Of a DNA stretch of 64,000 bases, positions 42,611 through 53,300 are shown piece after piece (position 1 is the stretch's first letter; each line of letters opens with the position of its first letter). The notes beneath the pieces are model-generated. The model saw only the letters and a list, made by a program, of their open reading frames with translations. It ran no database searches and was not told the origin of the DNA. Origin of the DNA: Pseudomonas capsici (GTDB lineage: Bacteria; Pseudomonadota; Gammaproteobacteria; Pseudomonadales; Pseudomonadaceae); assembly GCF_017165765.1 (NCBI RefSeq), contig NZ_JAFGZD010000001.1:124001-188000 (forward strand). Reading direction: 5' to 3'. The position numbers were made by a program, and so were the translations under genes.

Positions 42611-44370
42611 GTCTTGACCTCCTTGTCCGAGTTGACCAGTACCGTGCGCACGAAGCGGTTGGCCGTGGCGTAGAGCGAGAAGAATTGCGCCAGCACTGCG
42701 GAAAACAGCACTGCGCTATTGCCGACAAAGTGTTCCGGGTCCAGTTGCAGGCTGACTTCCAGCCCGTTGCGCCAGCCGCGCCAGGCATCTTCACCGACCT
42801 GGGCGATGACCCGCTCACAGGTCATTTTTTGCAGGCCTTCGATCTGCCGACGGGCACTGGCCTCGTCGCGCAGGTTATGCAGGCTGAGGATTTCCTTGAG
42901 GGCTTCCAGCGCCTTGGGACCTTCCACCAGCGACAGGTGGTTGAGGTTCAGTTGCGAAATCAGCCGCCAGCGCGACTCGCCACTCAGTTGCGGAATGCTT
43001 TGCGAGCTGGGCGGGTTGATCAGGCTGGCTCTGGCCACCGGGCCGGGCCGCTCGAAACTCAGCGGGGTTCCGGCATTCAGGCTCTGGGCCAGATGGCGAT
43101 TGGTGCAGAGCAGTTCGGCTGTCAGGCTGTAATTGGGCGCATCGAGCAGCGGGTCGAAGCGGGTGTCGACCAGGCTCAGCATCAGATCGCTGCCCAACCG
43201 GTTGGGCGTCAGTCCGCTGATGCGTCGGGCATGCCAGTAGAGGCTGCTGTCGCCCAGGCTGTGCTGGCTGCCGTAATAGGCAGGCACCGGGCGCGCACCT
43301 TGGGGCGAAGCGGCACGCATGCCACGGATGCTGTGGATCTCGACGCTGTTCTCGCGATGGCTGTCGGCAATCAGCCGGTATTCGCTTTGCGTGCCGTCCG
43401 GACGCAGCGGTTCGGAGGTGCGTGGGAACAGGTTGATTGCCGGGGTGCAGCCCAGGGCGATATCGCTGGCTTGCAGGTGCAGGCGAGCCTGGGGTGCGCG
43501 ATCGAAGACGATATACAGATAGAGCGTGCGTCCTTCAACATGGGCCGTGTTCAGCGGGATATCGAAGAAGTGGAATTTTTCCGGGAAGGCGAAATACTCG
43601 GCGAGCAGCCGCATGCCCGGATGTACGCCGTCTTCTTCCGGCAGCAGGGCTTCGTCGTTGGCGAAACCGGCAATTGCCGGCAGGTCGCCATGGGCAACCG
43701 GCTGGCTGCCCGGTGCGCCGCTCAAGACCTTGACGGCATGGGCGCCCAGCAAGTCGTAAAGTGCCGCGTTCACCACCGGCGAAGCGTCCAGATGCAGGCG
43801 CAGATGTTCAATGCTCAGTTGTGCCCAGTCCGTTGTTTCCCCCTGGCACTCCAGCGTCAGGCGCAGGGCCGATCGGGCCTGGATGACACCGGTCAGGGCC
43901 TGGGTTTCTTCCGCATTGAGCAGCACCGCTTCGCTGATCTGAATGGGCCACAAGGTGACTTCGGCACTGGTGCGAAAGTGGATGCTTTCACCTTTGGTCG
44001 TGGTGACAAACAGCGGTGTGTCCCGGGGCAATGCATAGCCCGCGGTCAGATTGCCTTTGCTCGGGTCCGGCTCGAAGCGAACGATGCTGCACGAGGGCAG
44101 GGGCCTGATGGCCAGCGGGTAAAGCTGTTCGAGCAAGGCGTTGCTGAACTCGTCGTAATCGTCATCGAGACGTCTTTGCAGGCGCGCGGCAAGCAGGGCG
44201 AAACCTTCGAGCAGGCGCTCGACATGCGGGTCCTGGCTTTCGCCGGGCGACAGCTCCAGGCGTTTTGCAACCTTGGGGTAGCGGTTGGCGAATACACTGC
44301 CGGCATGTCTGAGCCAGGTCAGTTCGCGCTGGTAATAATCGAGCAGTTGCGGGTCAATCGAATCGCTCAT
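42574..44370 (-). CDS. tssF: T6SS baseplate protein TssF
   Basis: A 598-residue baseplate wedge protein. The N-terminus (DPQLLDYYQRELTWLRHAGS, KRLELSPGESQDPHVERLLE) is characteristic of TssF/VasA. ATG 44370 is chosen over upstream codons because GGAGG precedes it and it gives the conserved start; it overlaps the tssE end by 17 bp. It forms a 2:1 wedge with TssG. Confidence 0.95.
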   Translation of the reverse strand: MSDSIDPQLLDYYQRELTWLRHAGSVFANRYPKVAKRLELSPGESQDPHVERLLEGFALLAARLQRRLDDDYDEFSNALLEQLYPLAIRPLPSCSIVRFEPDPSKGNLTAGYALPRDTPLFVTTTKGESIHFRTSAEVTLWPIQISEAVLLNAEETQALTGVIQARSALRLTLECQGETTDWAQLSIEHLRLHLDASPVVNAALYDLLGAHAVKVLSGAPGSQPVAHGDLPAIAGFANDEALLPEEDGVHPGMRLLAEYFAFPEKFHFFDIPLNTAHVEGRTLYLYIVFDRAPQARLHLQASDIALGCTPAINLFPRTSEPLRPDGTQSEYRLIADSHRENSVEIHSIRGMRAASPQGARPVPAYYGSQHSLGDSSLYWHARRISGLTPNRLGSDLMLSLVDTRFDPLLDAPNYSLTAELLCTNRHLAQSLNAGTPLSFERPGPVARASLINPPSSQSIPQLSGESRWRLISQLNLNHLSLVEGPKALEALKEILSLHNLRDEASARRQIEGLQKMTCERVIAQVGEDAWRGWRNGLEVSLQLDPEHFVGNSAVLFSAVLAQFFSLYATANRFVRTVLVNSDKEVKTWQPQAGMPLSL

Positions 44371-44803
44371 GGCTGACCTCCAGCCCGGCTTCCGAGGTCT
44401 GCACCACAAATGCCACGGGCCATTCCTGACGGTCATGGCGCAGGGTGCCGCTCAGGCGAATATCCAGTTGCCGAGGACGTCCGGGCATGGCTTGTACATC
44501 CACGCCGCTGAGGTGCAGTCGTGGTTCGAAATGAGTGATTGCAGCGCGGATTTCCCGCGTGATGCGGCGTCGGTCATCGCTGTTGCTGGCTTGCAGGGCA
44601 CTCCAGTCGGCGATGCCGTAGTCGAGCAGGGTGGGGGGCGTGGTCATGTTCCCTGAAGCGCGGCGGGTATTGAGCAGGCGCAACAGTTCGGTCCGTACCG
44701 AGTCGGCCAGAGCCTGGCGGTCGAAGAACCTCGTGTGCTGCGTCTGCTCCTCGCTGAAAGCCAGGCGCTCGAATAACGGCGGACGAATGCCTGTGCCTGG
44801 CAT
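44354..44803 (-). CDS. tssE: T6SS baseplate protein TssE
   Basis: A 149-residue gp25-like protein that joins the sheath to the baseplate. It has the family's LFERLAFSEEQTQH start and the gp25 motif region ADSVRTELLRLLNTRRA and LLDYGIADWSAL, then the helix-strand FEPRLHLSGVDVQAM. It lies between hcp and tssF with overlapping or near-adjacent ends. It has the usual length for the family. Confidence 0.93.
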   Translation of the reverse strand: MPGTGIRPPLFERLAFSEEQTQHTRFFDRQALADSVRTELLRLLNTRRASGNMTTPPTLLDYGIADWSALQASNSDDRRRITREIRAAITHFEPRLHLSGVDVQAMPGRPRQLDIRLSGTLRHDRQEWPVAFVVQTSEAGLEVSHERFD

Positions 44804-44818
44804 GGCGAGTTACCTTTA

Positions 44819-45316
44819 TCAGCTGGCTTTCTTGTTGGCGGCCAGGTCCCAGCTGGTGCCGGCCACGCCTTCCTTGGTGCCATCGTCTTTCTGGGCAGTC
44901 AGTTCCCATTTGATCTTGGTGAAGTTCAGCGAGATGGTTTCCACCGGCTTGCCGCCCGCACCACCGCTGACGCTGACGTTGGACAGCACCACGTTGTCCA
45001 GGGTGTAGACAATGAACGGCATGATCTGACCGCTGCCTTCGGAGGCGTTGCGGCCAATGGTGATCTTGGCGGTGGCGATCGGCTTGCCCGCGCAGCAGTA
45101 GCTGTTGAGGTTGGGGGTGGAGCTGTCGACGAACTTGGTCAGGGTGAACTCACCGACGTGAGGTTTACCCGAGGTACGTTCCGAGTTGCTGACGTCGTTT
45201 GTCACTTGCATGGCAACGTTATGGCTGTAGGACATGATTTCGATCTTGTCCGTGAAGCCTTCGAGCATGCTGTCGCCTTTAATATCGTCACCCAGATCCA
45301 GAATGATCGCATCCAT
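44819..45316 (-). CDS. hcp: T6SS tube protein Hcp (TssD)
   Basis: A 165-residue hexameric ring protein that stacks to form the inner tube and is also secreted. Family blocks are MDAIILDLGDDIKGDSM, KIEIMSYSHNVAMQV, KPHVGEFTLTKFVDSSTP and NFTKIKWELTAQ. ATG 45316 with AGGAG upstream is the right start; a TTG 18 bp earlier is not. It is separated from tssC by a hairpin (45360-45386), which may set its level apart from the sheath genes. Confidence 0.96.
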   Translation of the reverse strand: MDAIILDLGDDIKGDSMLEGFTDKIEIMSYSHNVAMQVTNDVSNSERTSGKPHVGEFTLTKFVDSSTPNLNSYCCAGKPIATAKITIGRNASEGSGQIMPFIVYTLDNVVLSNVSVSGGAGGKPVETISLNFTKIKWELTAQKDDGTKEGVAGTSWDLAANKKAS

Positions 45317-45359
45317 CGGGTGTAACTCCTGCAAATTGGCAAAAAGAAAGTGGGGGAGA

Positions 45360-45386
45360 AGTCCTGCGAGCCAGGCCCGCAGGACT
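45360..45386 (-). terminator. hairpin between tssC and hcp
   Basis: A 9-bp perfect stem AGTCCTGCG / CGCAGGACT with a 9-nt loop in the 75-bp tssC-hcp gap; the transcript downstream is C/T-rich. It may be an attenuator or an mRNA-stabilising 5' end for the highly expressed hcp. Confidence 0.55.
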
Positions 45387-45391
45387 CAGGG

Positions 45392-46879
45392 TCAGGCTGC
45401 TACCGGCGGTGGCAGGCTGGCGACCAGACGGATCGACGCGGTCAGTTCTTCCAGCTGGAAGTGCGGACGCAGGAACACCGTGGCCCGGTAGGCACCCGGC
45501 TTGCCGGGAACCTCGGTGATGTCCACGCGAGCTTCACGCAGCGGGTACTGGGCCTTGATTTCCTGGGGGGCGTTGTCGTTGATCAGGACGTAATCCGCGA
45601 TCCAGTTATTGAGGTAAGTCTGGACGTTGTCGCGGGTCATGAAGCTGCCGACCTTGTCGCGCATGATCACTTTCAGATAGTGAGCGAAACGCGAGGCAGC
45701 GAGCACGTACGGCAACATGGCGGAAATCCGGGCGTTGGCGTTGGCTTCGTTGGTGTTGTAGAGCTTGGGCTTGTTGGTGGTCTGCCCGCCGAAGAATACA
45801 GCGACGTCGCTGTTTTTCTTGTGGCAGAGCGAGATGAAGCCCAGGTCGTTGAGTTCTTTCTCGCGACGGTCGGTGATCGCCACTTCGGTCGGGCACTTGA
45901 GCGAGAGATCGCCCGAGGACGTGCGGAAGGTATGCGCTGGCAAACCTTCGACCGCACCACCGCCTTCAGCACCGCGAATCGCCGCGCACCAGCCGTATTT
46001 GGCGTAGGCTTCGGTGATGCGCTGGGACAGCGCCCAGGCGGCATTGCCCCACAGGTATTTGCTGTGGTCGGTGCCGGTGACATCTTCCACGAAGTTCATG
46101 CCTTCCACCGGGCAGGTGTCCGGGCCGTAAGGCAGACGCAGCAGGAAGTTCGGCAGTACCAGGGAGACATAGCGCGAATCTTCGCTTTCGCGGAAAGAAC
46201 GCCACTTGATCAGTTCCTGGCTTTCGAACACTTTGGCCAGGTCACGAGGCACGGCCAGTTCGGTAAAGCTGCTCATGTCGAACAGGCGCGGGCTGGCGGC
46301 GGCGATGAATGGCGCATGGGCGGCGGCTGCAACGTTGGACAGCTTCTCCAGCAGGCCGATGTCCTGCGGATGACGGCCAAAGGTGTAGTCGCCTACCAGC
46401 ACGCTGAACGGGTGGCCGCCGAAGGTGCCGTATTCTTCTTCGTAGATCTTCTTGAACAGCGCGCTCTGGTCGAACTCGACAGCCTTCTCCAGATCCGTCT
46501 GCAGTTCTTTCTGCGAAACGTTGAGCAGGCGCAGTTTCAGGCGGGTGCTGGTTTCGGTGTTCTGCACCAGCGAATGCAGGCCGCGCCATGAGGCTTCGAG
46601 CTTCTGCAGGTCCTCGTGGTGGAGGATCTCGTTGAGCTGATCGCTGATCAGCGAGTCGATCTGGCTGATGCGGTCGTTGATCATGGCGACGGTGTCTTTG
46701 TCGATCGCCATGCCTTCATCGAGGACCTGGGTGGCGAACTCGGCAAGCATGTCGCGAGCGTAGCCTTGCTGGCTGTCGTCATGGGCCATGCGGCCTTCGG
46801 CGATGATCTTGTCCAGCAGGGACAATGTCTGGGTTGAGCCTTCGCTGCCTTGATTCTCAGCGCTGTTTGATGTGGCCAT
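45392..46879 (-). CDS. tssC: T6SS sheath large subunit TssC
   Basis: A 495-residue protein that polymerises with TssB into the contractile sheath. Recognised blocks include LHSLVQNTETSTRLKLRLLN, VLVGDYTFGRHPQDIGLLEK and FAHYLKVIMRDKVGSFMTRD near the C-terminus. It starts at ATG 46879, 34 bp after tssB, after AGGATTAACC. It is typical in length. Confidence 0.96.
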   Translation of the reverse strand: MATSNSAENQGSEGSTQTLSLLDKIIAEGRMAHDDSQQGYARDMLAEFATQVLDEGMAIDKDTVAMINDRISQIDSLISDQLNEILHHEDLQKLEASWRGLHSLVQNTETSTRLKLRLLNVSQKELQTDLEKAVEFDQSALFKKIYEEEYGTFGGHPFSVLVGDYTFGRHPQDIGLLEKLSNVAAAAHAPFIAAASPRLFDMSSFTELAVPRDLAKVFESQELIKWRSFRESEDSRYVSLVLPNFLLRLPYGPDTCPVEGMNFVEDVTGTDHSKYLWGNAAWALSQRITEAYAKYGWCAAIRGAEGGGAVEGLPAHTFRTSSGDLSLKCPTEVAITDRREKELNDLGFISLCHKKNSDVAVFFGGQTTNKPKLYNTNEANANARISAMLPYVLAASRFAHYLKVIMRDKVGSFMTRDNVQTYLNNWIADYVLINDNAPQEIKAQYPLREARVDITEVPGKPGAYRATVFLRPHFQLEELTASIRLVASLPPPVAA

Positions 46880-46913
46880 GGTTAATCCTCAGCGAATGGG
46901 TGGGCGATGACAA

Positions 46914-47474
46914 TCAGGCTTGCGGCTCGGCAGGCGACTCTTCGGCTGTGTCGGCACCTGCTTGTGGCGCTCCCGTTTCGCTTTCAGGACGGGCCGATTT
47001 GATCTGTTGCAGACCTTCGGTGTTGGCGACGACTTCCTGAAGCAGCTTGTCCAGATCGTCATTGCCATCGAGCTTGGTCAGCAGGTCACGAAGACGCTGG
47101 CGGGCTTCGAGCAGGCGACGCAGAGGCGTGACTTGCTTGACCAGATTGATCGGATCGAAATCGTCGATGTGGCTGAAGCGCAGCTCGACGTTGAGCTTGC
47201 TGTCATCACCGCTGAGGGTGTTGTCGACCTGGATGGCCGTGCGTGGAGCGATGGAGGCGAGCACTTCATTGAAGTTGTCGCGATCGATTTCGACGAAACG
47301 TCGATCAATGAGTTTTGCAGGGGGAGCATCAGGTTTGCCCGACAGGTCGGCCAGGATGCCGACTACAAGAGGCAGTTCCTTTTTTTCAATGGCATTGCCG
47401 ATTTCTACGTCGTAGGTGATCTGAACGCGAGGAGGGCGGACCCTGTCTAGCTTGTGCTGAGTACTCTCGGCCAT
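46914..47474 (-). CDS. tssB: T6SS sheath small subunit TssB
   Basis: A 186-residue sheath subunit and the first gene of the left arm. Family blocks are RVRPPRVQITYDVEIGNA, LPLVVGILADLSGKP, RRFVEIDRDNFNEVL and FDPINLVKQVTPLRRLLEAR. ATG 47474 gives the conserved start; ATG 47495 is possible. The C-terminal tail is acidic and Ala/Pro-rich. It shares the divergent promoter region with tssJ. Confidence 0.95.
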   Translation of the reverse strand: MAESTQHKLDRVRPPRVQITYDVEIGNAIEKKELPLVVGILADLSGKPDAPPAKLIDRRFVEIDRDNFNEVLASIAPRTAIQVDNTLSGDDSKLNVELRFSHIDDFDPINLVKQVTPLRRLLEARQRLRDLLTKLDGNDDLDKLLQEVVANTEGLQQIKSARPESETGAPQAGADTAEESPAEPQA

Positions 47475-47666
47475 GGTGGCTGAACTCCGATGCATAAGGC
47501 GGGCGCAATGCAACGGTTTCCCAATGCTCGCATTCCCTTGCTTGACCGCAGAACAGATCCGCACAGGTCTATTTCTGCAATCGTCTAAATTCGTCGTGGT
47601 GGCGAATTGGCCTTGATGCTATAACAGGAACGCCCAAAAGCAATACAAAATTTTTCTTGGACAATC
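47475..47666. promoter_or_regulatory. divergent T6SS promoter region
   Basis: A 192-bp region between tssB and tssJ from which both T6SS arms must be transcribed. A TATAAC box (about 47620) is a -10 candidate for tssJ. No clear sigma-54 GG-N10-GC pair was found by eye. Confidence 0.5.
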
Positions 47667-48137
47667 ATGATCGCAAAACAGTTCAAATACCGACAATGGA
47701 TTGCCGTATTGCTGGCTGTTTTCACGCTGACGGGTTGTTCTTTTCTGGATCCAAAAATAAGTATCGATTCGCTGATTCTGGACGTGGCATTGCGAGCCAA
47801 CGATGACTCGCCTGTCGCTGTCGATTTCATTTCCGTCAACGACCCTGACTTGCTCAATAAACTGTCCGGCCTGACTGCCAGCCAGTGGTTCAGCGAGCGT
47901 GAGCAATACCGCCGCGACTACCGCCAGCTCATGGCTATCTGGGGCATGGAGCTGGTGCCGGGACAACTGATCGAATCGGGCACTTTTCCGCTGGACGGCA
48001 AGCCCTCCATGGGGCTGCTGGTTTTTGCCAATTACAATACCCCCGGCGCGCACCGCCTGCGGCTCGATGGTCAGCGCAGGATATGGCTGAAATTCGATAG
48101 CCGGGAAATGACGCTGTTCGACGAAAATGCCCATTGA
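47667..48137 (+). CDS. tssJ: T6SS outer-membrane lipoprotein TssJ
   Basis: A 156-residue lipoprotein anchoring the TssL/TssM membrane complex to the outer membrane. The signal ends in lipobox FTLTGC with Cys at residue 24, followed by SFLDPKISIDSLILDVALRA. The transthyretin-like beta fold is consistent with the LDGQRRIWLKFDSREMTLF end. It is first in the right arm; tssK starts 50 bp later. Confidence 0.92.
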   Translation: MIAKQFKYRQWIAVLLAVFTLTGCSFLDPKISIDSLILDVALRANDDSPVAVDFISVNDPDLLNKLSGLTASQWFSEREQYRRDYRQLMAIWGMELVPGQLIESGTFPLDGKPSMGLLVFANYNTPGAHRLRLDGQRRIWLKFDSREMTLFDENAH

Positions 48138-48187
48138 TCTCGCGTCGCACTGACCATGCGCCATACACAGGATGCCAAGGAAACCTT

Positions 48188-49522
48188 ATGAGCGTGCTAC
48201 CTGATGCAGTCTGCTGGCACGAAGGCATGCAATTGCTGCCCCAGCATTTTCAGTTGCAAGGCTTGCGGGCCGAAGTGCTGGCCGCCCATCTGGCCCAGGC
48301 ATCGAACCCCTGGTACTGGGGTGTTTCGAACCTTGATCTGGACCCTTCGGCTCTGTTTGCCGGGCAGGTTCGTATTCTGGCGCTGGACGCCACCCTGCCC
48401 GATGGCATGCCCCTGAGCATTCGTGCCGGATCGGGGCCGATGGTGGAGCTGGATATCAACGAGGCCGCTGCGGCCTCCGCGACCTCCACGGTGATGGTCT
48501 ATCTGGCGATCAGCCCCCTGTGGCGCGCCGGTCAGTTGCTGCCGCTCAAGGGGCGTCTGCAATCGGTGCTCGGCGACTCGCTGCCGGATCTGGCCAGTGG
48601 CGAAAACCCGGAAACCATTACCGTCTGGCGACCCAACCCCCGGTTGGTCACCGAGGCCAACAAGGCCGACTCCATTTGCTTGCCTCTGCTGCATTTGCGG
48701 AAAGAGGGCGGTGGTTTCGTGCAATTGCCCTATGTTGCTCCGACACCGTTGATCCTGCCGGAATCCTTGCTGGGTCGACGCATTGCCGAGCTGTGCGCCC
48801 GTACCCGGGAGAAATGCATGTTTCTCGCCGGACGCTTGCGTCAGGCCCAGCAGGCAGGTAACCAGGACGATGCCGAGGAAATCCGTCTGCAGTCCGCTGC
48901 GCTCTGGGCCAGATTGCCCGAGGTGGAAGGTGCCCTGAGCAGCCGGGTCGCCACGGCCCAGGGCCTGCATGGGTTGTTGCTCGGAATGACCGGTAGCTGG
49001 TCGGTACTGGACCCGGTTTCGGGCGTACCTGCTTATGCGCCGCTGGATTTTCTCGATCTGTATCGCGGCTACGATCAGGTGCTGACCTGGCTGGAACGCA
49101 CCCTTGAACAGGTGCGGGTGGGCTTTCGCAGCCTGCCGTTCGAGCAGGCCGAACATGTCTTCTCCATTACGCTGCCCGAACAGAAATCCCGTCAGCGACT
49201 GGTGGTCGGCTTGCGCATGCCGGCCGGAGCTTCCGAACAGGCAGCCATCGAATGGCTGGGCAGGGCGATCATCGCTTCCGGTCCGCACATACCCGTGCTG
49301 GCCCGCCAGCGCATGAGCGGTTTGCCTCATCAGGTGATGAGCCGTCAGGAACAGGTGGCCTACAGTACGGGCGACGATACGCGGCTGTTTGTCATTCAGG
49401 CCGCTGGCGAGTGGTTCGATCCGACCCAGCCTTTGCACATCGTTTCATCTGTTTCGGGAGGCGCTGTCAGCCCCTGGCAAGTCGTGTTGTTCATCGACAA
49501 AACCACCCACGAATCCGCCTGA
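48188..49522 (+). CDS. tssK: T6SS baseplate protein TssK
   Basis: A 444-residue trimeric connector between baseplate and membrane complex. Conserved blocks are VCWHEGMQLLPQHFQLQGLR, FRSLPFEQAEHVFSITLPE and QRMSGLPHQVMSRQEQVAYS. ATG 48188 follows AAGGAAA and gives the standard start. The frame is open upstream, but the added residues are unlike the family. Confidence 0.95.
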   Translation: MSVLPDAVCWHEGMQLLPQHFQLQGLRAEVLAAHLAQASNPWYWGVSNLDLDPSALFAGQVRILALDATLPDGMPLSIRAGSGPMVELDINEAAAASATSTVMVYLAISPLWRAGQLLPLKGRLQSVLGDSLPDLASGENPETITVWRPNPRLVTEANKADSICLPLLHLRKEGGGFVQLPYVAPTPLILPESLLGRRIAELCARTREKCMFLAGRLRQAQQAGNQDDAEEIRLQSAALWARLPEVEGALSSRVATAQGLHGLLLGMTGSWSVLDPVSGVPAYAPLDFLDLYRGYDQVLTWLERTLEQVRVGFRSLPFEQAEHVFSITLPEQKSRQRLVVGLRMPAGASEQAAIEWLGRAIIASGPHIPVLARQRMSGLPHQVMSRQEQVAYSTGDDTRLFVIQAAGEWFDPTQPLHIVSSVSGGAVSPWQVVLFIDKTTHESA

Positions 49523-49540
49523 GTACGGTAGGGAAGTTGT

Positions 49541-50311
49541 ATGGCTGAAGGGAATGCCGTTTCGCGGGGGCGTGTCATGCAGGATGCACCTCTGAGTAGC
49601 GCTTTTCGTGAGGCGTGGCAGCAATGGCTGACCGCCTGGAACGAACTGGACAAGAGTGGCGAAGACACCTCGAAACTGGTCGAGGCGGTGGCCGAACTGT
49701 CGACGCGAATCACCCGCAGGCTCTGGCGCAATGCATTTTCCAATGTAGGGGATTCTGCGACCCAGCAAATGAAAGCCATGGTCTATGCCTTTGTCGCGCT
49801 GGTGGACGAAACCCTGCTGTTCGCCGACTGGTCGGGACAGAGTGCCTGGCAGGAAAAACCTCTTGAGTCACGTCTGTATTCAAGTCGTCAGGCCGGACAA
49901 CGCCTGCCGCTGGAAATCAAGCGCTTGCTCGATGAGCAGGTTTCCACCAATCGCGATTTGGGCAATGTTTACCTGCTGTGCCTGATCCTCGGCTTTCACG
50001 GTCATCTGCGTGGCGAGCGCGGTCAGGCCCTGCACGAAAAATGGCGTCATGCTCTGTTTACCTTCACCCGTCAGCGCGAACCTGACTATGCCAACGTCAG
50101 CCAGTTGCTGGCTGAACCGTCCAATGTGGCACCTCGTCAGTTGCCGTTGCGCAGGTCCCTGCCTGACGGCCTGCGTCTGGGGCTGGTGATTCTGGCGTTC
50201 ACGCTGTTGTTTATCGGTATCGGGCAATTGTTCTGGCATGACATCGGCCAGCGCCTGGAACCGGTCCTGCATCTGGCGACACCCTTTGTCGTTGTGGAGG
50301 GCCTGTCATGA
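49541..50311 (+). CDS. tssL: T6SS inner-membrane protein TssL (DotU-type)
   Basis: A 256-residue membrane protein with a cytoplasmic hook domain (TQQMKAMVYAFVALVDETLL, FADWSGQSAWQEKPLESRLY, then LLCLILGFHGHLRGE) and one membrane helix near the C-terminus (LGLVILAFTLLFIGIGQLFW). There is no peptidoglycan-binding OmpA domain, so anchoring would rely on TssM/TssJ. The stop overlaps the tssM start by four bases. Confidence 0.94.
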   Translation: MAEGNAVSRGRVMQDAPLSSAFREAWQQWLTAWNELDKSGEDTSKLVEAVAELSTRITRRLWRNAFSNVGDSATQQMKAMVYAFVALVDETLLFADWSGQSAWQEKPLESRLYSSRQAGQRLPLEIKRLLDEQVSTNRDLGNVYLLCLILGFHGHLRGERGQALHEKWRHALFTFTRQREPDYANVSQLLAEPSNVAPRQLPLRRSLPDGLRLGLVILAFTLLFIGIGQLFWHDIGQRLEPVLHLATPFVVVEGLS

Positions 50312-53300
50312 CGCTGACAATGCTGGGTTGGGTCATCGGCATTGTTGTCATTCTGCTGATTCTGCTGCTGTGTATCTGGTGGTTGCGTACTCGTGGCGGG
50401 GCAGCGATACGCAGTTTCCATTTTGCCGTGCGCCAGATGGAGAAGGATCAGGGCGTACGCGATCACTATCAGACTTCCTGGCTGTTGATGGTGGGCGATG
50501 AGGCTCAGGGCTCTCAGCTGTGCTCGGCCTGGAATCTTTCGCCAACGGACAAGCCCGCATGGTTCGGTCGTTGGTGGTCCGATCCCGAAGGCGCGGTTCT
50601 GGTGGTGCCGCAGTCGCTGTTCATGCCTGAAGAAGGCATGAAGCTTCAGGGCAACGGTTGGGCCAGTTTGCTGAGTCTGTTGTTGCGTATCCGTGGCCAG
50701 CGCCCGCTGGACGGGGTGGTGTGGAACATCTCGGCGGCCGATCTTCTGGATGGCGAGCGTGCGGCTTCCCTGGGGCTGGCGGCGCGTCGGCGCTTTATCG
50801 AGCTGCTGCAACGTCTGGGGCTCAGTGTGCCGGTGTATGTCGTGATCAACGGCATGGACGAGATTCCCGGCTTTCAGGATCTGGTCACGGCTTTGCCCCA
50901 GGACACTCGCCAGCAGATTCTGGGCTGGAGTTCGCCTTATGACCCGGAAATGGTCTGGCAATCCCAGTGGAGCGATACCGCCCTCGATTCCGTGGTTCAG
51001 GCACTCTCGGAAGCCATTGTTCAGGTCGGTGCGTTATCGGGCAGCCTGAGTGGCGAGCTGAGTTTCCTGCCCGAGCGCCTGAAGGATCTGCGCCGCTCTC
51101 TGCAAATGCTGCTGGAGCCGGTCTTTCAGGGCAATGCCCAGGGCGAGGCGGTGCGTTTTCGGGGGCTGTATTTCACCGCCGATCAGGCATCGGCTCCGGG
51201 CCATGAAACCCTGTCGGCAAGCGATGCGCCGCTCATGCAGAGCGTCTTCGCTTCGGCTCTCTGGCAACATCGCATCAATGCCGAACGCGGGCTGGCGCAA
51301 CCTGTGCCACGCCTGTTGCATCTGCGTCGACGCTGGCAGCGGGTTACGGCTATTGGTGCCCTGGTCTTTGGCGTGGTCTGGGGCATTTCCATGCTCTGGG
51401 TCTGGCGCTATTCGATCGATGAAGCCGATGAGCTGTCGCGGTTGTTGCAGGAGGCTCAGCGCAATTACGTGCAGGTCAACGATGACTCGCACCGGCAGGA
51501 ACTGACCCGAAGCAATGTGCAGGCGTTCTGGAATGTGTTGCAGAATGCACCGCGCTGGCATTTCGCTTCTCCGGTTTATCCCAGCTCCTGGTTCTCTTCG
51601 CTGGATACCCGCCTGGATGGCGTGCTGCGGCATATGTCCATGAGCCATATGCGTCAGCCCTTGCATGACTTGCTGCTGGCCCAGACCAACGAGTTGCTGG
51701 CAATCACCGATAGCGACCGGCGCTCCGTTCAGGAGGGCGATGACCCTGCGCTATGGCCAAGTTACGTCAAGGCCAGGGATCTGGTGGAGCGGGCAACCCG
51801 CCTGGAACAGATGAACAATCTCTACAGCCTGTCCCTGAGCAACCAGAAAACCCCGCTGGAAGATCTGGTGCCCCTGAGCAATAACGCCCTGGGCCTGAAC
51901 CTCAATGCGGGCACCTTGCATCGCGAGTCCTTCTACAACCGGTTGCTGGCGGAAAAGAGCAGTGCATCTCTCCAGCCTCTGGATCTGCTGGCCCATCGCA
52001 AAGAGGTGACTGCCAACTTCACCAAACTCATGGAGAAGTGGCTGGTTCAATACTATCGGGCAGACAACTTCATCACCGCCGCCGGTTATCTCAAGCTGCA
52101 TCTGGAGCGTCTGGAGTCGAGCACCGAGAACGACCTCGAAGAACTGGAGCGTATCAAGGACCTGATTGACGACTTGCAGGCGGTCATCGACCTGACCAAC
52201 GCGACCTGGAGCCGTGGCAAAGGCCAGGAACTGGTGCCTGGTTATCTGGCGATGATGGAAAGTGTCAGGCAGAGCAAGCTGCTGGGGCCGCAGGTTGCTC
52301 AGGAGCTTGAAAGCCAGGCGGCCCAGTTGCAGCACAGCTTCAAGGGGCAATGGATCGCCCAGGGGGCCGCGAGCAATAGTCTGCTGACCCAGAGTGGCAG
52401 CGGGCAACTGTCCTTGCAGGAGCGGGTTTCGCAATTGCACGCAGCCATCAACTCGTTGTTGCGCCGCGACTTCGTGGCCAGTGCCTTGCGTCAGGATGGC
52501 CGTGGCGAAAACGGGCCGGCGCAGCATGTCGATAACGACGGCCTGAGCATCGCCCTGAACCACTACAACAGCTACAAGCTGTATGCCCGTGAAGAGCTGC
52601 CGAATATTCCGGCCATGTACCGTCCGGCCATGTTGAGCACCGCCGAGGAGGCCGCCGCCGATTCCATGTGGTCGAGTCTGAGCACCCATGCGTCTTCGTC
52701 AGCGTCCCAGGAAGAGCTCCGGCTTTTCGATATCCGCACCGATCAGGCACTGGAGTTGCACAAGGCCTTTATCGAACTCAAGCATCCCCAGCTCGCCATC
52801 AGCCTGCAGAACTACCTGAACCGGGTGGCACTGGCAGATATTGCAGTAGCCTCCAGCATGGTGCTCGAACAACCGTTGTTTCGGGATCGCGCCGATATCA
52901 GTGAATGGGATGGCGGAAAAAACTTCGGGCTGCAATTGTTGAGAGCCACGGATGCCCAGGACCTCAAGCGCGGTCTGGACCAGCAGTTCCTGGTGATTTC
53001 CAAGATCACCGAGCAACATGCTCCGGCCGTGGAGTGGCTGAAGACGCAGTTGCAGAACCTGCCTCTGGTGAGTGTCGAGGAGGTGACCCGGTTTGCCTCC
53101 CTGAGTGAGGAAATGAACAAGTACAAGGCGCAGAACCCGTCCAGTTCTCCGGCCCTGATCACTCAATTGCTCAGTCGCGACTTCAATGAGATGGACGAGA
53201 ACACCTGCCTGACCATTCTGCAGTCGGCCAATGTGCCGGTCAGCACCGGGCAGTTGACCCAGCGCTGGCTGAATCTGCAACAGGCGGCTCTGCGCCGTTG

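Noticed and set aside
42361..44376. 671-codon open frame on the plus strand
   Set aside because: Antisense shadow of tssF and tssG; no domain is recognisable.
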